Counted from the first letter of the stretch, positions 44,382 to 53,873 are shown. The stretch: 64,000 nucleotides of DNA from Porphyromonadaceae bacterium (GCA_021372865.1 JAJFTO010000016.1:1-64000), one strand, 5' to 3'. Numbers and translations are program-made. The notes: generated by a model from the sequence alone, not told the origin.

Positions 44382-46970
44382 TCAATAGGTTTCCCTGATA
44401 TGTTTTACCGTGACAGGCGTTTTGTCTGCTGCTTTTAGCAGCGGTGAGGTGATCACGAGGGTCCTTTTTTCTCCCGGGAGCAGGTCGATGAAGTTGTCGC
44501 TGAAGCGGGCCCCCTGTACGGGTATCTCCACAAACAGATCTTTTGCCAGCCTGGGGCTCGTCAGCGTGAGGGTATATTGTCCGTCGGCATACTTCATCTT
44601 TGTCTCAATCTTTGTTTCGGGAAGATTGAGTTTATTGGGCCAGTAAAAGAAGTAATCTTTCGTAGAAATCACTTTTCCTTTGCTGTCACTCAGAAAGGCA
44701 TGAATCATCTTATTGGCTTTGTCTGATTCACTCATCCATTCGACCAGGGGCAGGGTCTTCACGATCTGGCTGCTGTTGGCTTTGGCATCGACCTTCACTT
44801 TAAGTTCCTTCTGTTTTCCCGCATTGAAGTCGATCAGCTGCACCGTCAGCTGCAGATTGTTCCGTTCCTCCAGATAATCGGACAGGGTGTAAAACTGCAG
44901 GGTGTCTTCCCTGAAGGCAATGCCCAGGGCGAGCGGTGCAAATACATCGCGCATCCGGTAGTGTTGGGCTTTCCAGTTGTCGTTGTAGTCGATGCTCGAC
45001 CAGGACACCACGGGCCAACTGTCATTGATCTGCCAGTAGAGCGCTCCCATGCAGTAGGGCCTGCCGCGGCGCATGGCCTCCACCGACTCCTCCATGCCGT
45101 TGCCCTGCATCACCAGTCCCACGTAGACAAAATCCTCAAAACTCTTCGGTTCATGGTAATACATGTCCATATATTTCTTGATGAGTGAGTTGCCGGTCGA
45201 AGCTTTCTGGTGTACTTTCATCACCTCGCTCTCGAGGCTCCACTGATCTTCGGGAGCAAAGGAGCGGATGGTTTTCATCTCGGGAAACGACTGAAAGCCG
45301 AACTCGCTGGCAAAGCGGGGCAGCCGGTCGGCCATCGCCTCGAAGGGCAGCTTTCCGTACCAGAGGCCCCAGTCGTGCACGTCACCCTGGTTAAATAGAT
45401 CTGGCCTGCCCCAGTTGGCGACGTCGGGAGAGCCGTGTGTGTAATCGCGTGTGCCGTCATATTCCATCACCAGCGAGGGAAGCAGTTCCCGGAAGGTCTT
45501 GTCGTATCCTTTAAACCATGCATCCATCACCTCTTTGGGATATTGTTTGTCCCATCCCCAGTAGTGCAACCCTTCGAATACCTCGTTGTTGCCACACCAG
45601 TAGGCCAGAGAGGCGTGATTGCGCAGCCGTTTGATGTTATAGACAGCTTCCTCCTTTACGTTGGCAAGAAAAGCATCGTCGGAGGGGTAGGGGGTGCAGC
45701 CGAAAATGAAATCCTGCCACACCAGGATACCCCGCTCATCGGCCTGGCGGTAGAACTCCTCATTTTCATAGATGCCTCCTCCCCAGACGCGCACCATATT
45801 CATGTGTGCCCCTTCGATGTGGTCGAACATCTTTGCGTAGTAGGCGCTGTCCTGCTGCGTGGTGAGGATCTCCCCCGGGATGTAGTTGGCTCCCTTGGCA
45901 AACAGGGGGATGCCGTTTACCTCGAAATAAAACGAACGGCCCCGGGCATCTTCCTGCGTGATATGGCGGATGGTACGCAGTCCCGTGCTGACTGTCTTTT
46001 CGGTGATCACACTGCCATCCATCATGATCTTCGCGGTGAAATCGTACAGGTATTGCTCTCCCCAATGCGCCGGCATCCACAGCCTGGGAGCGGATATCTC
46101 AAGAGGAAGGTCGACTCTGTTTTTCCCTTTCAGGAGTGTGATCTCTTTGGCCTTTTTTTGAGTGTTGCTGCCTTGTATGCTGTATTCTACTGACAAAGTG
46201 GCCTTCAGCGGCTGTTCCGACAAGGAGATGATCTCTATCTGATTTTCAATTTTTGCCTCCTGCGCATTAACCGATACCTGTTTCACGTAATAATCCTCAA
46301 TGCGGGCTTTATTATAAAAGAGCAGGGACACCGGTTTCCAGATGCCCATCTGTACCATACGGATGCCCCAGTCCCAGCCAAAGTGGTAAGGTGCCTTCCG
46401 GTTGTACACGCTAAGTTTTTCATTTCTGTGATCATTCCCTGCCGGATATTCATGGCCAAATGTTTCCCGGGCCGGCATCATGGTCCCGATGGGAGAGTAG
46501 AAACGGATGTAGAGTCTGTTCTCTCCCTCTTTGAGCATATTTTTTACCGGTATCTTATGACCGGTGAACATGTTGTCGGCTCGCAAAATGAGAGAGCCGT
46601 TCAGGAACACATCGGCGTGGGTGTCGAGTCCCTCAAAAAAGATCGCCGCATCATCATACTTCATTTGTGCGGCGGAGACAGTAAACGTCTTTTTGAAGTC
46701 CCAGTTTTCATTTTCTACCCATTGTACCTCTTTTTCGTGGGTACCATAGTAGGGGTCGGGTAGTACACCGTGACGGATCAGATCGCGCTGGACCGACCCG
46801 GGTACCTCTGCTGTGTACCATTGTTTGGCAGAAGAGTCAGCGACCCAGTCATGTCCGGAACCGTTCACCTGTCTGAATTGCCATCCCCCGTTCAGGGACA
46901 GGGTTTCATGTTGCTGTGCTGCAAGCACGCAGGATATCAGAAAAAAAAATAGGAATATGTTTTTTTTCAT
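44382..46970 (-). CDS. Secreted GH2 beta-mannosidase
   Basis: An 862-residue enzyme with signal peptide MKKNIFLFFFLISCVLAAQ. The N-terminal jelly-roll (about 20-210) has GGWQFRQVNG and FEGLDTHADVFLNG, then an Ig-like domain, then the TIM barrel with NMVRVWGGGIYENEEFY. The acid/base Glu is in CGNNE (near 460) and the nucleophile Glu in ASEFGFQSFP (near 555). The WDWG stretch is typical of GH2 beta-mannosidases. It should remove terminal mannose from mannan or N-glycan fragments. Confidence 0.92.
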   Translation of the reverse strand: MKKNIFLFFFLISCVLAAQQHETLSLNGGWQFRQVNGSGHDWVADSSAKQWYTAEVPGSVQRDLIRHGVLPDPYYGTHEKEVQWVENENWDFKKTFTVSAAQMKYDDAAIFFEGLDTHADVFLNGSLILRADNMFTGHKIPVKNMLKEGENRLYIRFYSPIGTMMPARETFGHEYPAGNDHRNEKLSVYNRKAPYHFGWDWGIRMVQMGIWKPVSLLFYNKARIEDYYVKQVSVNAQEAKIENQIEIISLSEQPLKATLSVEYSIQGSNTQKKAKEITLLKGKNRVDLPLEISAPRLWMPAHWGEQYLYDFTAKIMMDGSVITEKTVSTGLRTIRHITQEDARGRSFYFEVNGIPLFAKGANYIPGEILTTQQDSAYYAKMFDHIEGAHMNMVRVWGGGIYENEEFYRQADERGILVWQDFIFGCTPYPSDDAFLANVKEEAVYNIKRLRNHASLAYWCGNNEVFEGLHYWGWDKQYPKEVMDAWFKGYDKTFRELLPSLVMEYDGTRDYTHGSPDVANWGRPDLFNQGDVHDWGLWYGKLPFEAMADRLPRFASEFGFQSFPEMKTIRSFAPEDQWSLESEVMKVHQKASTGNSLIKKYMDMYYHEPKSFEDFVYVGLVMQGNGMEESVEAMRRGRPYCMGALYWQINDSWPVVSWSSIDYNDNWKAQHYRMRDVFAPLALGIAFREDTLQFYTLSDYLEERNNLQLTVQLIDFNAGKQKELKVKVDAKANSSQIVKTLPLVEWMSESDKANKMIHAFLSDSKGKVISTKDYFFYWPNKLNLPETKIETKMKYADGQYTLTLTSPRLAKDLFVEIPVQGARFSDNFIDLLPGEKRTLVITSPLLKAADKTPVTVKHIRETY

Positions 46971-47008
46971 ACAGGGGAAATAAGGATGTATCGTTCAAAA
47001 TATCCGGA

Positions 47009-47016
47009 CAAATATA
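47009..47016 (-). promoter_or_regulatory. beta-mannosidase -7 box
   Basis: TATATTTG on the minus strand, 38 bp upstream of the GH2 start; no clear -33 partner. Confidence 0.5.
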
Positions 47017-47096
47017 ACAATTTGTTCCCGAACCCACAACGCAACGTTCAGAAGGTTATTTTGAATGCCGAAAAGGTACACTTTCACAGAAAATTG

Positions 47097-47104
47097 TAAA
47101 TTTG
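47097..47104 (+). promoter_or_regulatory. rel -7 box
   Basis: TAAATTTG, a perfect TAnnTTTG, 27 bp upstream of the rel start, divergent from the GH2 promoter. Confidence 0.5.
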
Positions 47105-47131
47105 TAGTTCAATAATGCACAAAACCGAAAG

Positions 47132-49330
47132 ATGACAGATTTCATTTTCACCGACCGGCGTGAGTTTCTGCAACTTTATCGCAGGCTTTACTCATTTTTG
47201 AGACAAGCCTGGGAAAGAGAGCGGGTGTTGCATCTGAAGGAGATGTTGCAGAAGTCGCTGATGAAGGCGGATGAGAGCAGGGAGGAAGCATTTTACGGGC
47301 TGTTGCTCGAGATGCGGACGGCGCTTATTACAATGGACGAGATTGGGTTGAAGCAACCCACCGTTTGCGCTGTGCTTCTCTTTCGTTCGATACGAAACGA
47401 GGAATACTCGCTTGTCGAGACAAAGAAACTTTTTGGCGATGAAGTAGAGCTGATTCTCAGGGGACTGAAGAAAGTGGGTGAGTTCACTGACAGACGGTCT
47501 ACCGTGGAGTCGGAGAATTACATGCGTCTGCTGCTCTCCATGGCCGAGGATATCAGGGTGGTATTTATCATGATTGCACGACAGTTGCAGTTGATGCGCG
47601 ATGCAAAAGGTGCCGACCGGTCACACCGGCTCGATCTCTCGGTGGAATCTACCTATCTCTATGCGCCGCTGGCTCATCGCCTGGGCCTCTACACCATCAA
47701 GTCGGAGCTGGAGGACCTCTGTCTGAAATATACCGACCGCGAAAGCTACGATTACATTGCGCTGAAACTGAATGAGACAAAACGGTCTCGCGACCAATAT
47801 ATCCAGGAATTTATCGAACCGGTGAAGGAGCGGCTCGACAGAACCGGCCTGAAATATGACATCAAGGGACGCACCAAATCGATTCATTCCATTCTCAACA
47901 AGCTGAAAAAACAGAAGATTGAGTTTGAGAATATTTACGATCTCTTTGCCATCCGTGTGATCCTTGATGCACCGGCCGACCAGGAGAAAGCGCAATGCTG
48001 GCAGGTTTATTCCATCATCACCGATATGTATCAGCCCAATCCGAAGCGGCTCAAAGACTGGCTTTCCATCCCCAAAAGCAACGGATATGAGTCGCTTCAC
48101 ATCACGGTGATGGGGCCAAATTCCCGTTGGGTGGAGGTGCAGATACGGACAAAGCGAATGGATGAGATTGCGGAGCGTGGACTGGCAGCTCACTGGAAGT
48201 ACAAGGGGGTGAAGGAGGAGTCCACATTGGACAACTGGCTGAGCTCACTGCGTGAGTCACTTGAGGACAAAGATGCCAACCTGAGCCAGAAGCTGACCGA
48301 TTTTAAGCTCGATCTCTACGAGGAGGAGATTTTTGTTTTCACGCCAAAGGGTGATCTCTTTAAGCTCCCGAAGGGATCTACCGTGCTTGATTTCGCTTTT
48401 GCCATCCACTCAAAACTGGGCGCTACCTGCACGTCGGGGCGGGTAAACGGCAAGAACGTTCCCATCAAATACCTGCTAAATAGTGGCGATCAGGTGGAGA
48501 TCAATACCACCGCTCACCAGACGCCCAAACAGGACTGGCTGAACTTTGTGGTCACATCGAAAGCGCGCACCAGAATAAGACAGCTTCTCAAGGAGGAAGC
48601 GGGCAAGCAGGTGGATATTGCCAAGGAGACCTTGCTGCGCAGAATGAAGAACCGCAAGATTGAGGTGGATGATGCACGTTTGATGCAGCTGATCAAAAAG
48701 CTAAGGTATAAGACGGTAACCGATTTTTATGCGGATATTGCTGCAGAGAAGATGGAGGTGAACTGGATTATTGACCGCTACCTGGAAATGGAAAACAAGG
48801 AGGAGGAAAGTAGGGATACACATCTTCCGGTGAGTGCCGAAAATTTCACCATGAAGTCCTCCACGCAGGATTATAAAAGTACTGATGAACTGGTGATCGA
48901 CCAGAACCTGACCGGGATCGATTATAAACTGGCCAAATGCTGCAATCCAATTTTCGGGGATGAAATTTTTGGTTTTGTCTCTTCTCAGGGTATCAAGATT
49001 CACCGTATAAACTGTCCGAATGCACATGATCTTTTTTCCAGATACGGCTATCGTGTGCTGAAAGCGCGCTGGACGGGAACCACGGGATCCTCCAGTTATA
49101 CCGTCGTGCTGAGGGTAATTGGCAACGATCAGATCAATATAGTGGCCAACCTGATCTCGATCATCTCCAAAGAAGAGGGTGTACAGATGCGGTCCATTTC
49201 CATCGATTCGAACGACGGACTGTTTCAGGGAAACATTTCGGTGATGATCGCCAACACATCCATGATGGAACAGCTGATCAAAAAACTGAAAGCGGTAAAA
49301 GGGGTGAAATCGGTGACGAGACTGAATTAA
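47132..49330 (+). CDS. Long RelA/SpoT homologue with degenerate HD domain
   Basis: A 732-residue (p)ppGpp enzyme with HD-like (about 40-165), synthetase (about 215-345), TGS (about 395-455) and C-terminal ACT (about 655-730) domains. In hydrolase-active homologues the LLHD and KLADRLHNMR motifs carry the metal-binding His and Asp; here the matching stretches are VLLFRSI (81-87) and MIARQLQLMR (147-156), so hydrolysis is probably lost. The synthetase is intact (GRTKSIHSI, VEVQIRT), and keeps RLKD (near 305), the RxKD form seen in bifunctional enzymes, not the ExDD of E. coli RelA. A second, hydrolase-active homologue would be expected elsewhere. I leave the gene symbol open. Confidence 0.9.
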   Translation: MTDFIFTDRREFLQLYRRLYSFLRQAWERERVLHLKEMLQKSLMKADESREEAFYGLLLEMRTALITMDEIGLKQPTVCAVLLFRSIRNEEYSLVETKKLFGDEVELILRGLKKVGEFTDRRSTVESENYMRLLLSMAEDIRVVFIMIARQLQLMRDAKGADRSHRLDLSVESTYLYAPLAHRLGLYTIKSELEDLCLKYTDRESYDYIALKLNETKRSRDQYIQEFIEPVKERLDRTGLKYDIKGRTKSIHSILNKLKKQKIEFENIYDLFAIRVILDAPADQEKAQCWQVYSIITDMYQPNPKRLKDWLSIPKSNGYESLHITVMGPNSRWVEVQIRTKRMDEIAERGLAAHWKYKGVKEESTLDNWLSSLRESLEDKDANLSQKLTDFKLDLYEEEIFVFTPKGDLFKLPKGSTVLDFAFAIHSKLGATCTSGRVNGKNVPIKYLLNSGDQVEINTTAHQTPKQDWLNFVVTSKARTRIRQLLKEEAGKQVDIAKETLLRRMKNRKIEVDDARLMQLIKKLRYKTVTDFYADIAAEKMEVNWIIDRYLEMENKEEESRDTHLPVSAENFTMKSSTQDYKSTDELVIDQNLTGIDYKLAKCCNPIFGDEIFGFVSSQGIKIHRINCPNAHDLFSRYGYRVLKARWTGTTGSSSYTVVLRVIGNDQINIVANLISIISKEEGVQMRSISIDSNDGLFQGNISVMIANTSMMEQLIKKLKAVKGVKSVTRLN

Positions 49331-49815
49331 TTATCCTCAAAGTCTTCCATGTCGTCGCCTTCCATGTCGTCGTCCTCAACATCTTCGACCTCATCGATGT
49401 TCACGACAGGGGTTGCGTCGGTGGAAACGTTCGTCACAGATAATTCAGCCGGGAGCATTGCCAGCAATTGCTGCACATAATTTCGTTCAAAGTCGCCGGG
49501 ACGCAGGATTTCGTTTCCGTATTGTAAGAGGTCGATGTCAATGATTACTTTACCCAGGTATTTGTCTTTCGGCGAACGTCCTACAGCGCGTTCTGTCTGT
49601 TTTATTTTATCAATTACCTCCTCAGGAGTCATCTGTGTCTCAGCTTTAGCCAAAACGTTGCGGAACAGATATGAATATTTCTCTTCTTCAGGCTCAGTGA
49701 GGATGGGTTGCGAAAAAATAATCTCTGGAAAAAGGCGGGTGAGCATTCGCTTTGCTTTGTCGATGTTAGTTTTGGCGAATGTATTGGATCCTATGCTAAG
49801 TAAAATAGTGCTCAT
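49327..49815 (-). CDS. FolK-like protein, divergent HPPK
   Basis: A 162-residue protein starting MSTILLSIGSNTFAKTN; 49 upstream in-frame residues are excluded by length and composition. LSIGSN and the metal-binding DIDLL match HPPK, but the conserved Arg before the DxD is Val (GKVIIDID) and the substrate-loop Trp is Tyr. The C-terminal 25 residues are an acidic repeat (DDMEGDDMEDFED). It may be a degenerate or repurposed HPPK. Its stop overlaps the rel stop by 4 nt, tail to tail. Confidence 0.65.
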   Translation of the reverse strand: MSTILLSIGSNTFAKTNIDKAKRMLTRLFPEIIFSQPILTEPEEEKYSYLFRNVLAKAETQMTPEEVIDKIKQTERAVGRSPKDKYLGKVIIDIDLLQYGNEILRPGDFERNYVQQLLAMLPAELSVTNVSTDATPVVNIDEVEDVEDDDMEGDDMEDFEDN

Positions 49816-49881
49816 ATTGATTAATTGAATTACAAATATACACATTTTTAATGAAAACGACCGGCGAAAAACAAAATCTAT

Positions 49882-49889
49882 TATCTTTG
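49882..49889 (+). promoter_or_regulatory. nfeD -7 box
   Basis: TATCTTTG, 20 bp upstream of the ATG at 49910. Confidence 0.55.
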
Positions 49890-49909
49890 TTACATTATAC
49901 CTGTTAAAA

Positions 49910-51292
49910 ATGAAAAAATTACGATATTTTTTTCTTGTTCTCACAGGTTGCTTCCTGTTCACCCTTCATGCGCAGGGCGAGAAAGTGACGATTTACCGGA
50001 TCAACATCAAAGAGAATATAGGAAGCAATACATGGATCTATCTGAAGAACGGCCTGCATGAAGCAATACAGAAAGATGCCCGTGCCGTGCTGCTGCATAT
50101 GAACACCTACGGAGGGGGTGTGTTGGAGGCCGACTCAATGCGTACGGCAATCCTTAACTTTCCGCTTCCTGTCTATGTTTTTATCGACAACAATGCCGCT
50201 TCTGCCGGGGCGCTTATCTCGATAGCCTGCGACAGCATCTTCATGCGCAACAGTGCTTCCATAGGTGCTGCCACGGTGGTGGAAGGCGGTGACGGAGCCA
50301 AAGCGCCGGATAAATACCAGTCTTATATGCGCGGTATCATGCGCGCTACTGCCGAAAGCCATGGAAAGGTGGTAACCATCACCGGAGGTGATACCATTTC
50401 AAAATGGAAACGGGATCCGCTCGTTGCAGAGGCCATGGTGGATGAAAGAATCGTGGTGCCCGGATATGTTGACTCCACACAGATTCTTACGCTCACAGCC
50501 AGTCAGGCTGTCGAGCTGGGTTATTGTGACGGCATCGCGGAAAATGTGCACGAAGTGATTGTTACCTTTCTGGGATATTCCGACTACGACCTTGAGACCT
50601 ATAATCCCACATTCTACGACAAAATCAGAGGTTTTCTCACCAATGGCTTGGTACAGGCTTTGCTGATCATGTTGATTATCGGGGGTATCTATTTTGAGCT
50701 GCAATCGCCCGGCATAGGTTTTCCCACAGCCATCGCCCTCACGGCTGCCTTACTCTATTTCACGCCGTTGTATCTTACCGGTTACGCCCAGAACTGGGAG
50801 GTTTTACTTTTTGTGTTGGGACTCATTTTTATTGTTTTCGAGTTATTTGTCGTTCCCGGTTTCGGCGTCACTGGAATTCTGGGCATCCTCCTTGTATTTC
50901 TGGCATTGCTGCTCGCGCTGGTGGGGAACATCCGGTTTAACTTTGAAGGACTGCCGGCTACGGAGATCTTCCGGGCAGTCATGATTGTGCTGGGTGGAAT
51001 GGGGATGAGCGTCAGCCTCATCCTTTACCTGTCGAGTCGCATTGGAAAACCTGGAATTCTTGACAAAGTTGCTTTGCATGCCGATCAGGAGGGTTATGTC
51101 TCAGTTCCCATGGAACCGGCTGCAATGGTGGGAAAAACGGGCCTGGCGGCCACAGTGCTACGTCCTTCAGGAAAGGTAATGGTCGAGGGTATGTATTACG
51201 ATGCCGTTTCTCTCAAAGGTTTTATTGACAGGGGGGATGAGGTGTTGGTGAAACGGTATGAAAATTTTCAACTATATGTGGAGCGAAAGTGA
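49910..51292 (+). CDS. NfeD-family membrane serine protease
   Basis: A 460-residue protein with signal peptide MKKLRYFFLVLTGCFLFTLHAQ. A ClpP-class protease domain (about 25-220) has NTYGGGVLEA (oxyanion region) and nucleophile S98 in NNAASAGALIS, with a Lys around 130 as the likely general base. Four or five membrane helices (about 245-370) and a soluble OB-fold domain (about 385-460, NfeD_C) follow. Such proteins partner with stomatin-like SPFH proteins to control membrane microdomains. No stomatin gene is adjacent. A bidirectional terminator follows. Confidence 0.88.
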   Translation: MKKLRYFFLVLTGCFLFTLHAQGEKVTIYRINIKENIGSNTWIYLKNGLHEAIQKDARAVLLHMNTYGGGVLEADSMRTAILNFPLPVYVFIDNNAASAGALISIACDSIFMRNSASIGAATVVEGGDGAKAPDKYQSYMRGIMRATAESHGKVVTITGGDTISKWKRDPLVAEAMVDERIVVPGYVDSTQILTLTASQAVELGYCDGIAENVHEVIVTFLGYSDYDLETYNPTFYDKIRGFLTNGLVQALLIMLIIGGIYFELQSPGIGFPTAIALTAALLYFTPLYLTGYAQNWEVLLFVLGLIFIVFELFVVPGFGVTGILGILLVFLALLLALVGNIRFNFEGLPATEIFRAVMIVLGGMGMSVSLILYLSSRIGKPGILDKVALHADQEGYVSVPMEPAAMVGKTGLAATVLRPSGKVMVEGMYYDAVSLKGFIDRGDEVLVKRYENFQLYVERK

Positions 51293-51310
51293 AATAAAAG
51301 TAAATAAATA

Positions 51311-51340
51311 AAAAGCCCGGGTGAAAAGACCCCGGGTTTT
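51311..51340. terminator. Bidirectional terminator
   Basis: AAAA-G-CCCGGG (51311-51321) and CCCGGGTTTT (51331-51340) with a 9-nt loop. A/T runs on both sides serve the convergent nfeD and small membrane gene. Confidence 0.8.
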
Positions 51341-51363
51341 ACATGCCAGAGAAACATTACTCA

Positions 51364-51648
51364 TTAGTTGTAAGCTCTGATTTCGTTTTCCGAGTAGGCT
51401 GCCTTCTTTGAAAAGAAAAAAATCACAAATGGTATGATCAATAAGATTATTGCCCAAAGGATGTTGCTGATGATATTCCCTTTTTTCATGTTGTTTACAT
51501 AAATATGTCCCAACAATCCTTCGACAACTAGCACCAGCCCAATGACGAGGTTTGAATTGGTGGTAGTATTCATAAAAAAAGGTATTACTAAAAAGGCAAC
51601 GCCTATAAGCATTACAAGTACGCCGATGTATTTTGCAAATTCTTTCAT
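51364..51648 (-). CDS. Small membrane protein, unknown
   Basis: A 94-residue protein with three membrane segments: YIGVLVMLIGVAFLVIPFF, NLVIGLVLVVEGLLGHIYV and ILWAIILLIIPFVIFFF. The ends are charged (KKAAYSENEIRAYN). I do not recognise a family beyond general similarity to small Bacteroidetes inner-membrane proteins. It stands alone, convergent with nfeD. Confidence 0.65.
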   Translation of the reverse strand: MKEFAKYIGVLVMLIGVAFLVIPFFMNTTTNSNLVIGLVLVVEGLLGHIYVNNMKKGNIISNILWAIILLIIPFVIFFFSKKAAYSENEIRAYN

Positions 51649-51812
51649 GTGTAATTTGAATATTATTAGTTACTATTTTCGTAGCACAAATAAACACAAA
51701 ATTAAACAAATAAGGAAATAAATCGGTATAAAAAAATGGATTGAAGTAGAAAAAACTTTTTTTGCTTTGCAAAACGATGCTTTTTCATGGTGCAATGATG
51801 TGTAAAAGTATT

Positions 51813-51820
51813 TATTTTTG
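51813..51820 (+). promoter_or_regulatory. plsC -7 box
   Basis: TATTTTTG, 27 bp before the GTG start of the acyltransferase; the small membrane gene at 51364-51648 lies on the other strand and starts 164 bp away. Confidence 0.45.
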
Positions 51821-51847
51821 CATTGTTTATAATAATAGTATGAAGAA

Positions 51848-52579
51848 GTGAAAAGATTTTTATTTTTTTTTTACCAGTGGGTCATTTTCGTACCACTCTT
51901 TCTCCTGCTTACATTGACTACAGCGCTGTTGGTAATGACAATGGCTCCTCTTTTCGGAGACCGCTTCTGGGGTTATTATCCGCCCAAGTGGTGGTCCCGG
52001 TTTACCTGCTGGCTGGCACTTAGTTTTGTGAAAACCAGCGGCCGCGAAAACCTGAATCCGAAACAGTCTTATATTTTTGTAGCCAATCACCAGGGTGCTT
52101 TTGATATTTTTGTTACTTATGGTTTTCTTAATCAGAATATTAAATGGATGCAGAAGCAGAGTTTGCGAAAAATTCCTTTCGTAGGGTTTGCATCCGAAAA
52201 AGCAGGTCATGTTTTTGTGGATAAAACAAATTCTGCCACACGTGCTGCCTCCATCAGGAAAGCAAAAGAACAGATTGCAAACGGCGTGTCGATGGTTATT
52301 TTCCCTGAAGGGGCACGTACACACAATGGACAGATGGGAAATTTTAAACGGGGTGCCTATCATATTGCGTTTGATATGAAGTTACCCATTGTGCCGCTGA
52401 CCATTAACGGACCATTTGATGTGTTAAAAAGAGGCACGCTGCAACTGAATCCTTCAAAAATGGAACTGATTATTCATGAGCCCATCCCTACAGCAGGACT
52501 GGAGGAATCTGACATCCCCGAATTGATTGTTCGTACCCGTACAATCATTCACGATGCTTTGTGGGAAAAGTACAAATGA
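51848..52579 (+). CDS. plsC: 1-acylglycerol-3-phosphate acyltransferase
   Basis: A 243-residue acyltransferase with a GTG start: an in-frame stop (51836-51838) lies upstream and there is no ATG before the first membrane helix. An N-terminal hydrophobic segment is followed by the NHQGAFD (HxxxxD) active-site motif and the FPEGART motif that binds the phosphate of lysophosphatidate. It converts lysophosphatidic to phosphatidic acid, the substrate for CdsA at 55313. Confidence 0.93.
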   Translation: MKRFLFFFYQWVIFVPLFLLLTLTTALLVMTMAPLFGDRFWGYYPPKWWSRFTCWLALSFVKTSGRENLNPKQSYIFVANHQGAFDIFVTYGFLNQNIKWMQKQSLRKIPFVGFASEKAGHVFVDKTNSATRAASIRKAKEQIANGVSMVIFPEGARTHNGQMGNFKRGAYHIAFDMKLPIVPLTINGPFDVLKRGTLQLNPSKMELIIHEPIPTAGLEESDIPELIVRTRTIIHDALWEKYK

Positions 52580-52626
52580 CAGATAAAACAAAGGGCCTCA
52601 CTGAACAGACCCATATAAAAAAGGAA

Positions 52627-52646
52627 TGGTTGTCTCACGACAACCA
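52627..52646 (-). terminator. Terminator-like hairpin
   Basis: TGGTTGTC (52627-52634) with GACAACCA (52639-52646) and a 4-nt loop. On the minus strand a T-run follows (complement of 52613-52622, AT-rich). It could terminate the FemAB-like gene, 180 bp further on, or read-through. No other feature is seen in the 52580-52826 gap. Confidence 0.55.
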
Positions 52647-52826
52647 ATCTTCATTGTTAACCTTAAATCTAATACCATGAAAAACACGTGGCAAATGTAC
52701 AGCATGTTTTGGAATTCTCCAAAAAATCAAACGGGGAATACCTATTTTTTCAATTAATTTAATATTATACCCCCAGCCAGAATTAAAAAGAAAAATTTCT
52801 TTGCGTTTGTTTGCAAATTTTGAAAT

Positions 52827-53813
52827 TCAGTCGTAGATCTTATTGGCAAAGAAATTGAGCAGGCTCCAATTGAACCTGTACCAGCGTCTGGTGGCTCTTT
52901 GTTTGCCGCCGAATTGAAGTAAAAAATGCGATCGGCCTGCACTTCTGTGAAGAAATCCCACATCCATGAAATCGAAATAATAAAATCCCTGTTCTTCTGC
53001 TATCTGCATGGCAGAGTAGAGAGTAAAGACAGTGGGATAAAGTAGTTTATGCCGTTTGGACTTTCCCCAATAATAGAGACAATAGACTGTGCTTTTCTTT
53101 TCGAATCCCAGAATGGATCCTCCGATAATTTTGCCCTGAAAGCGGGTAAGCAGTATTTTCCCCTTTCCATTTTGTACGTAATGGCAGAAAAAATTCTCAA
53201 AATACCGGTATGGGGGAAAACGGCGGGATATTTTTTTATTGTTGGTCGTCTGGATCAGTTTGTAAATTTCGGGTAATTTTTCCTCGTCAACAAATTCTTC
53301 CGTTGTCACTCCTCTTTTTATGGCCTTGTTCACCTGGTTCTTTCTTGACGGAGACAGCTGGTCCCATATTTTTCGTTTGCGTTGCAGTGAATTCCTGATA
53401 TTGATCCATTTTACGGAATAGAATTTATTGTCACGAAACCCTTTATAGCCGAAAATGGCATTTGCGAGATTGTCGTACCGGATAAGAAACACCTTGTTTT
53501 TTACCTCTTTAACCAGCTGGGTAATCAACACATTGAAAATTTCTATCTGCGGAAGGTTTTCTTCAAAGAAAGAAGGTTGCTGCGTAATGAAACATCTTTT
53601 GAAAAGTTTTCCCCTGAAAAAGCGGTTTATGCGCATGATGATGGCAAATATGGCTGCAACTGGCTTCTCACCATCGAAGGCTACAACCATAAAAGGGGTA
53701 TATGTGGGTGAATTGCCGTACCAGTCAAACGCACAGTCACTATGAAAGAAATTCACTTCTTTCATGGGAGGAAGCTCATCCCTGTGATAGAATGTTTTGG
53801 CGACGTATTTCAT
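52827..53813 (-). CDS. FemAB-like GNAT-fold transferase
   Basis: A 328-residue protein starting MKYVAKTFYHRDELPPMKEVNFFHSDCAFDWYG; 53 upstream in-frame residues lie beyond the divergent promoter. It has the double-GNAT pattern of FemA/FemB and peptidoglycan-bridge or lipid-linked aminoacyl transferases, including RYFENFFCHYVQNGKGKILLTRFQGKIIGGSILGF and a C-terminal FDFMDVGFLHRSAGRSHFLLQFGG. FemAB proteins transfer an aminoacyl group from charged tRNA to a cell-wall precursor; donor and acceptor are unknown here. Confidence 0.75.
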   Translation of the reverse strand: MKYVAKTFYHRDELPPMKEVNFFHSDCAFDWYGNSPTYTPFMVVAFDGEKPVAAIFAIIMRINRFFRGKLFKRCFITQQPSFFEENLPQIEIFNVLITQLVKEVKNKVFLIRYDNLANAIFGYKGFRDNKFYSVKWINIRNSLQRKRKIWDQLSPSRKNQVNKAIKRGVTTEEFVDEEKLPEIYKLIQTTNNKKISRRFPPYRYFENFFCHYVQNGKGKILLTRFQGKIIGGSILGFEKKSTVYCLYYWGKSKRHKLLYPTVFTLYSAMQIAEEQGFYYFDFMDVGFLHRSAGRSHFLLQFGGKQRATRRWYRFNWSLLNFFANKIYD

Positions 53814-53844
53814 TGCTTTTCTGAAAACGGTATTCACACAGTGG

Positions 53845-53852
53845 CAAACATA
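53845..53852 (-). promoter_or_regulatory. FemAB-like gene -7 box
   Basis: TATGTTTG on the minus strand, 31 bp upstream of the ATG at 53813. A TTTG lies 23 bp further upstream, slightly long for a spacer. Confidence 0.5.
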
Positions 53853-53865
53853 GGAAAAAAATTCG

Positions 53866-53873
53866 TAATTTTG
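53866..53873 (+). promoter_or_regulatory. galE -7 box
   Basis: TAATTTTG, 30 bp before the ATG at 53904. It excludes the longer frame that would start at 53742 and lies within the divergent promoter region. Confidence 0.55.

Noticed and set aside
45435..46193. 252-codon frame on the plus strand
   Set aside because: It is antisense to the GH2 enzyme and has no coherent domain.
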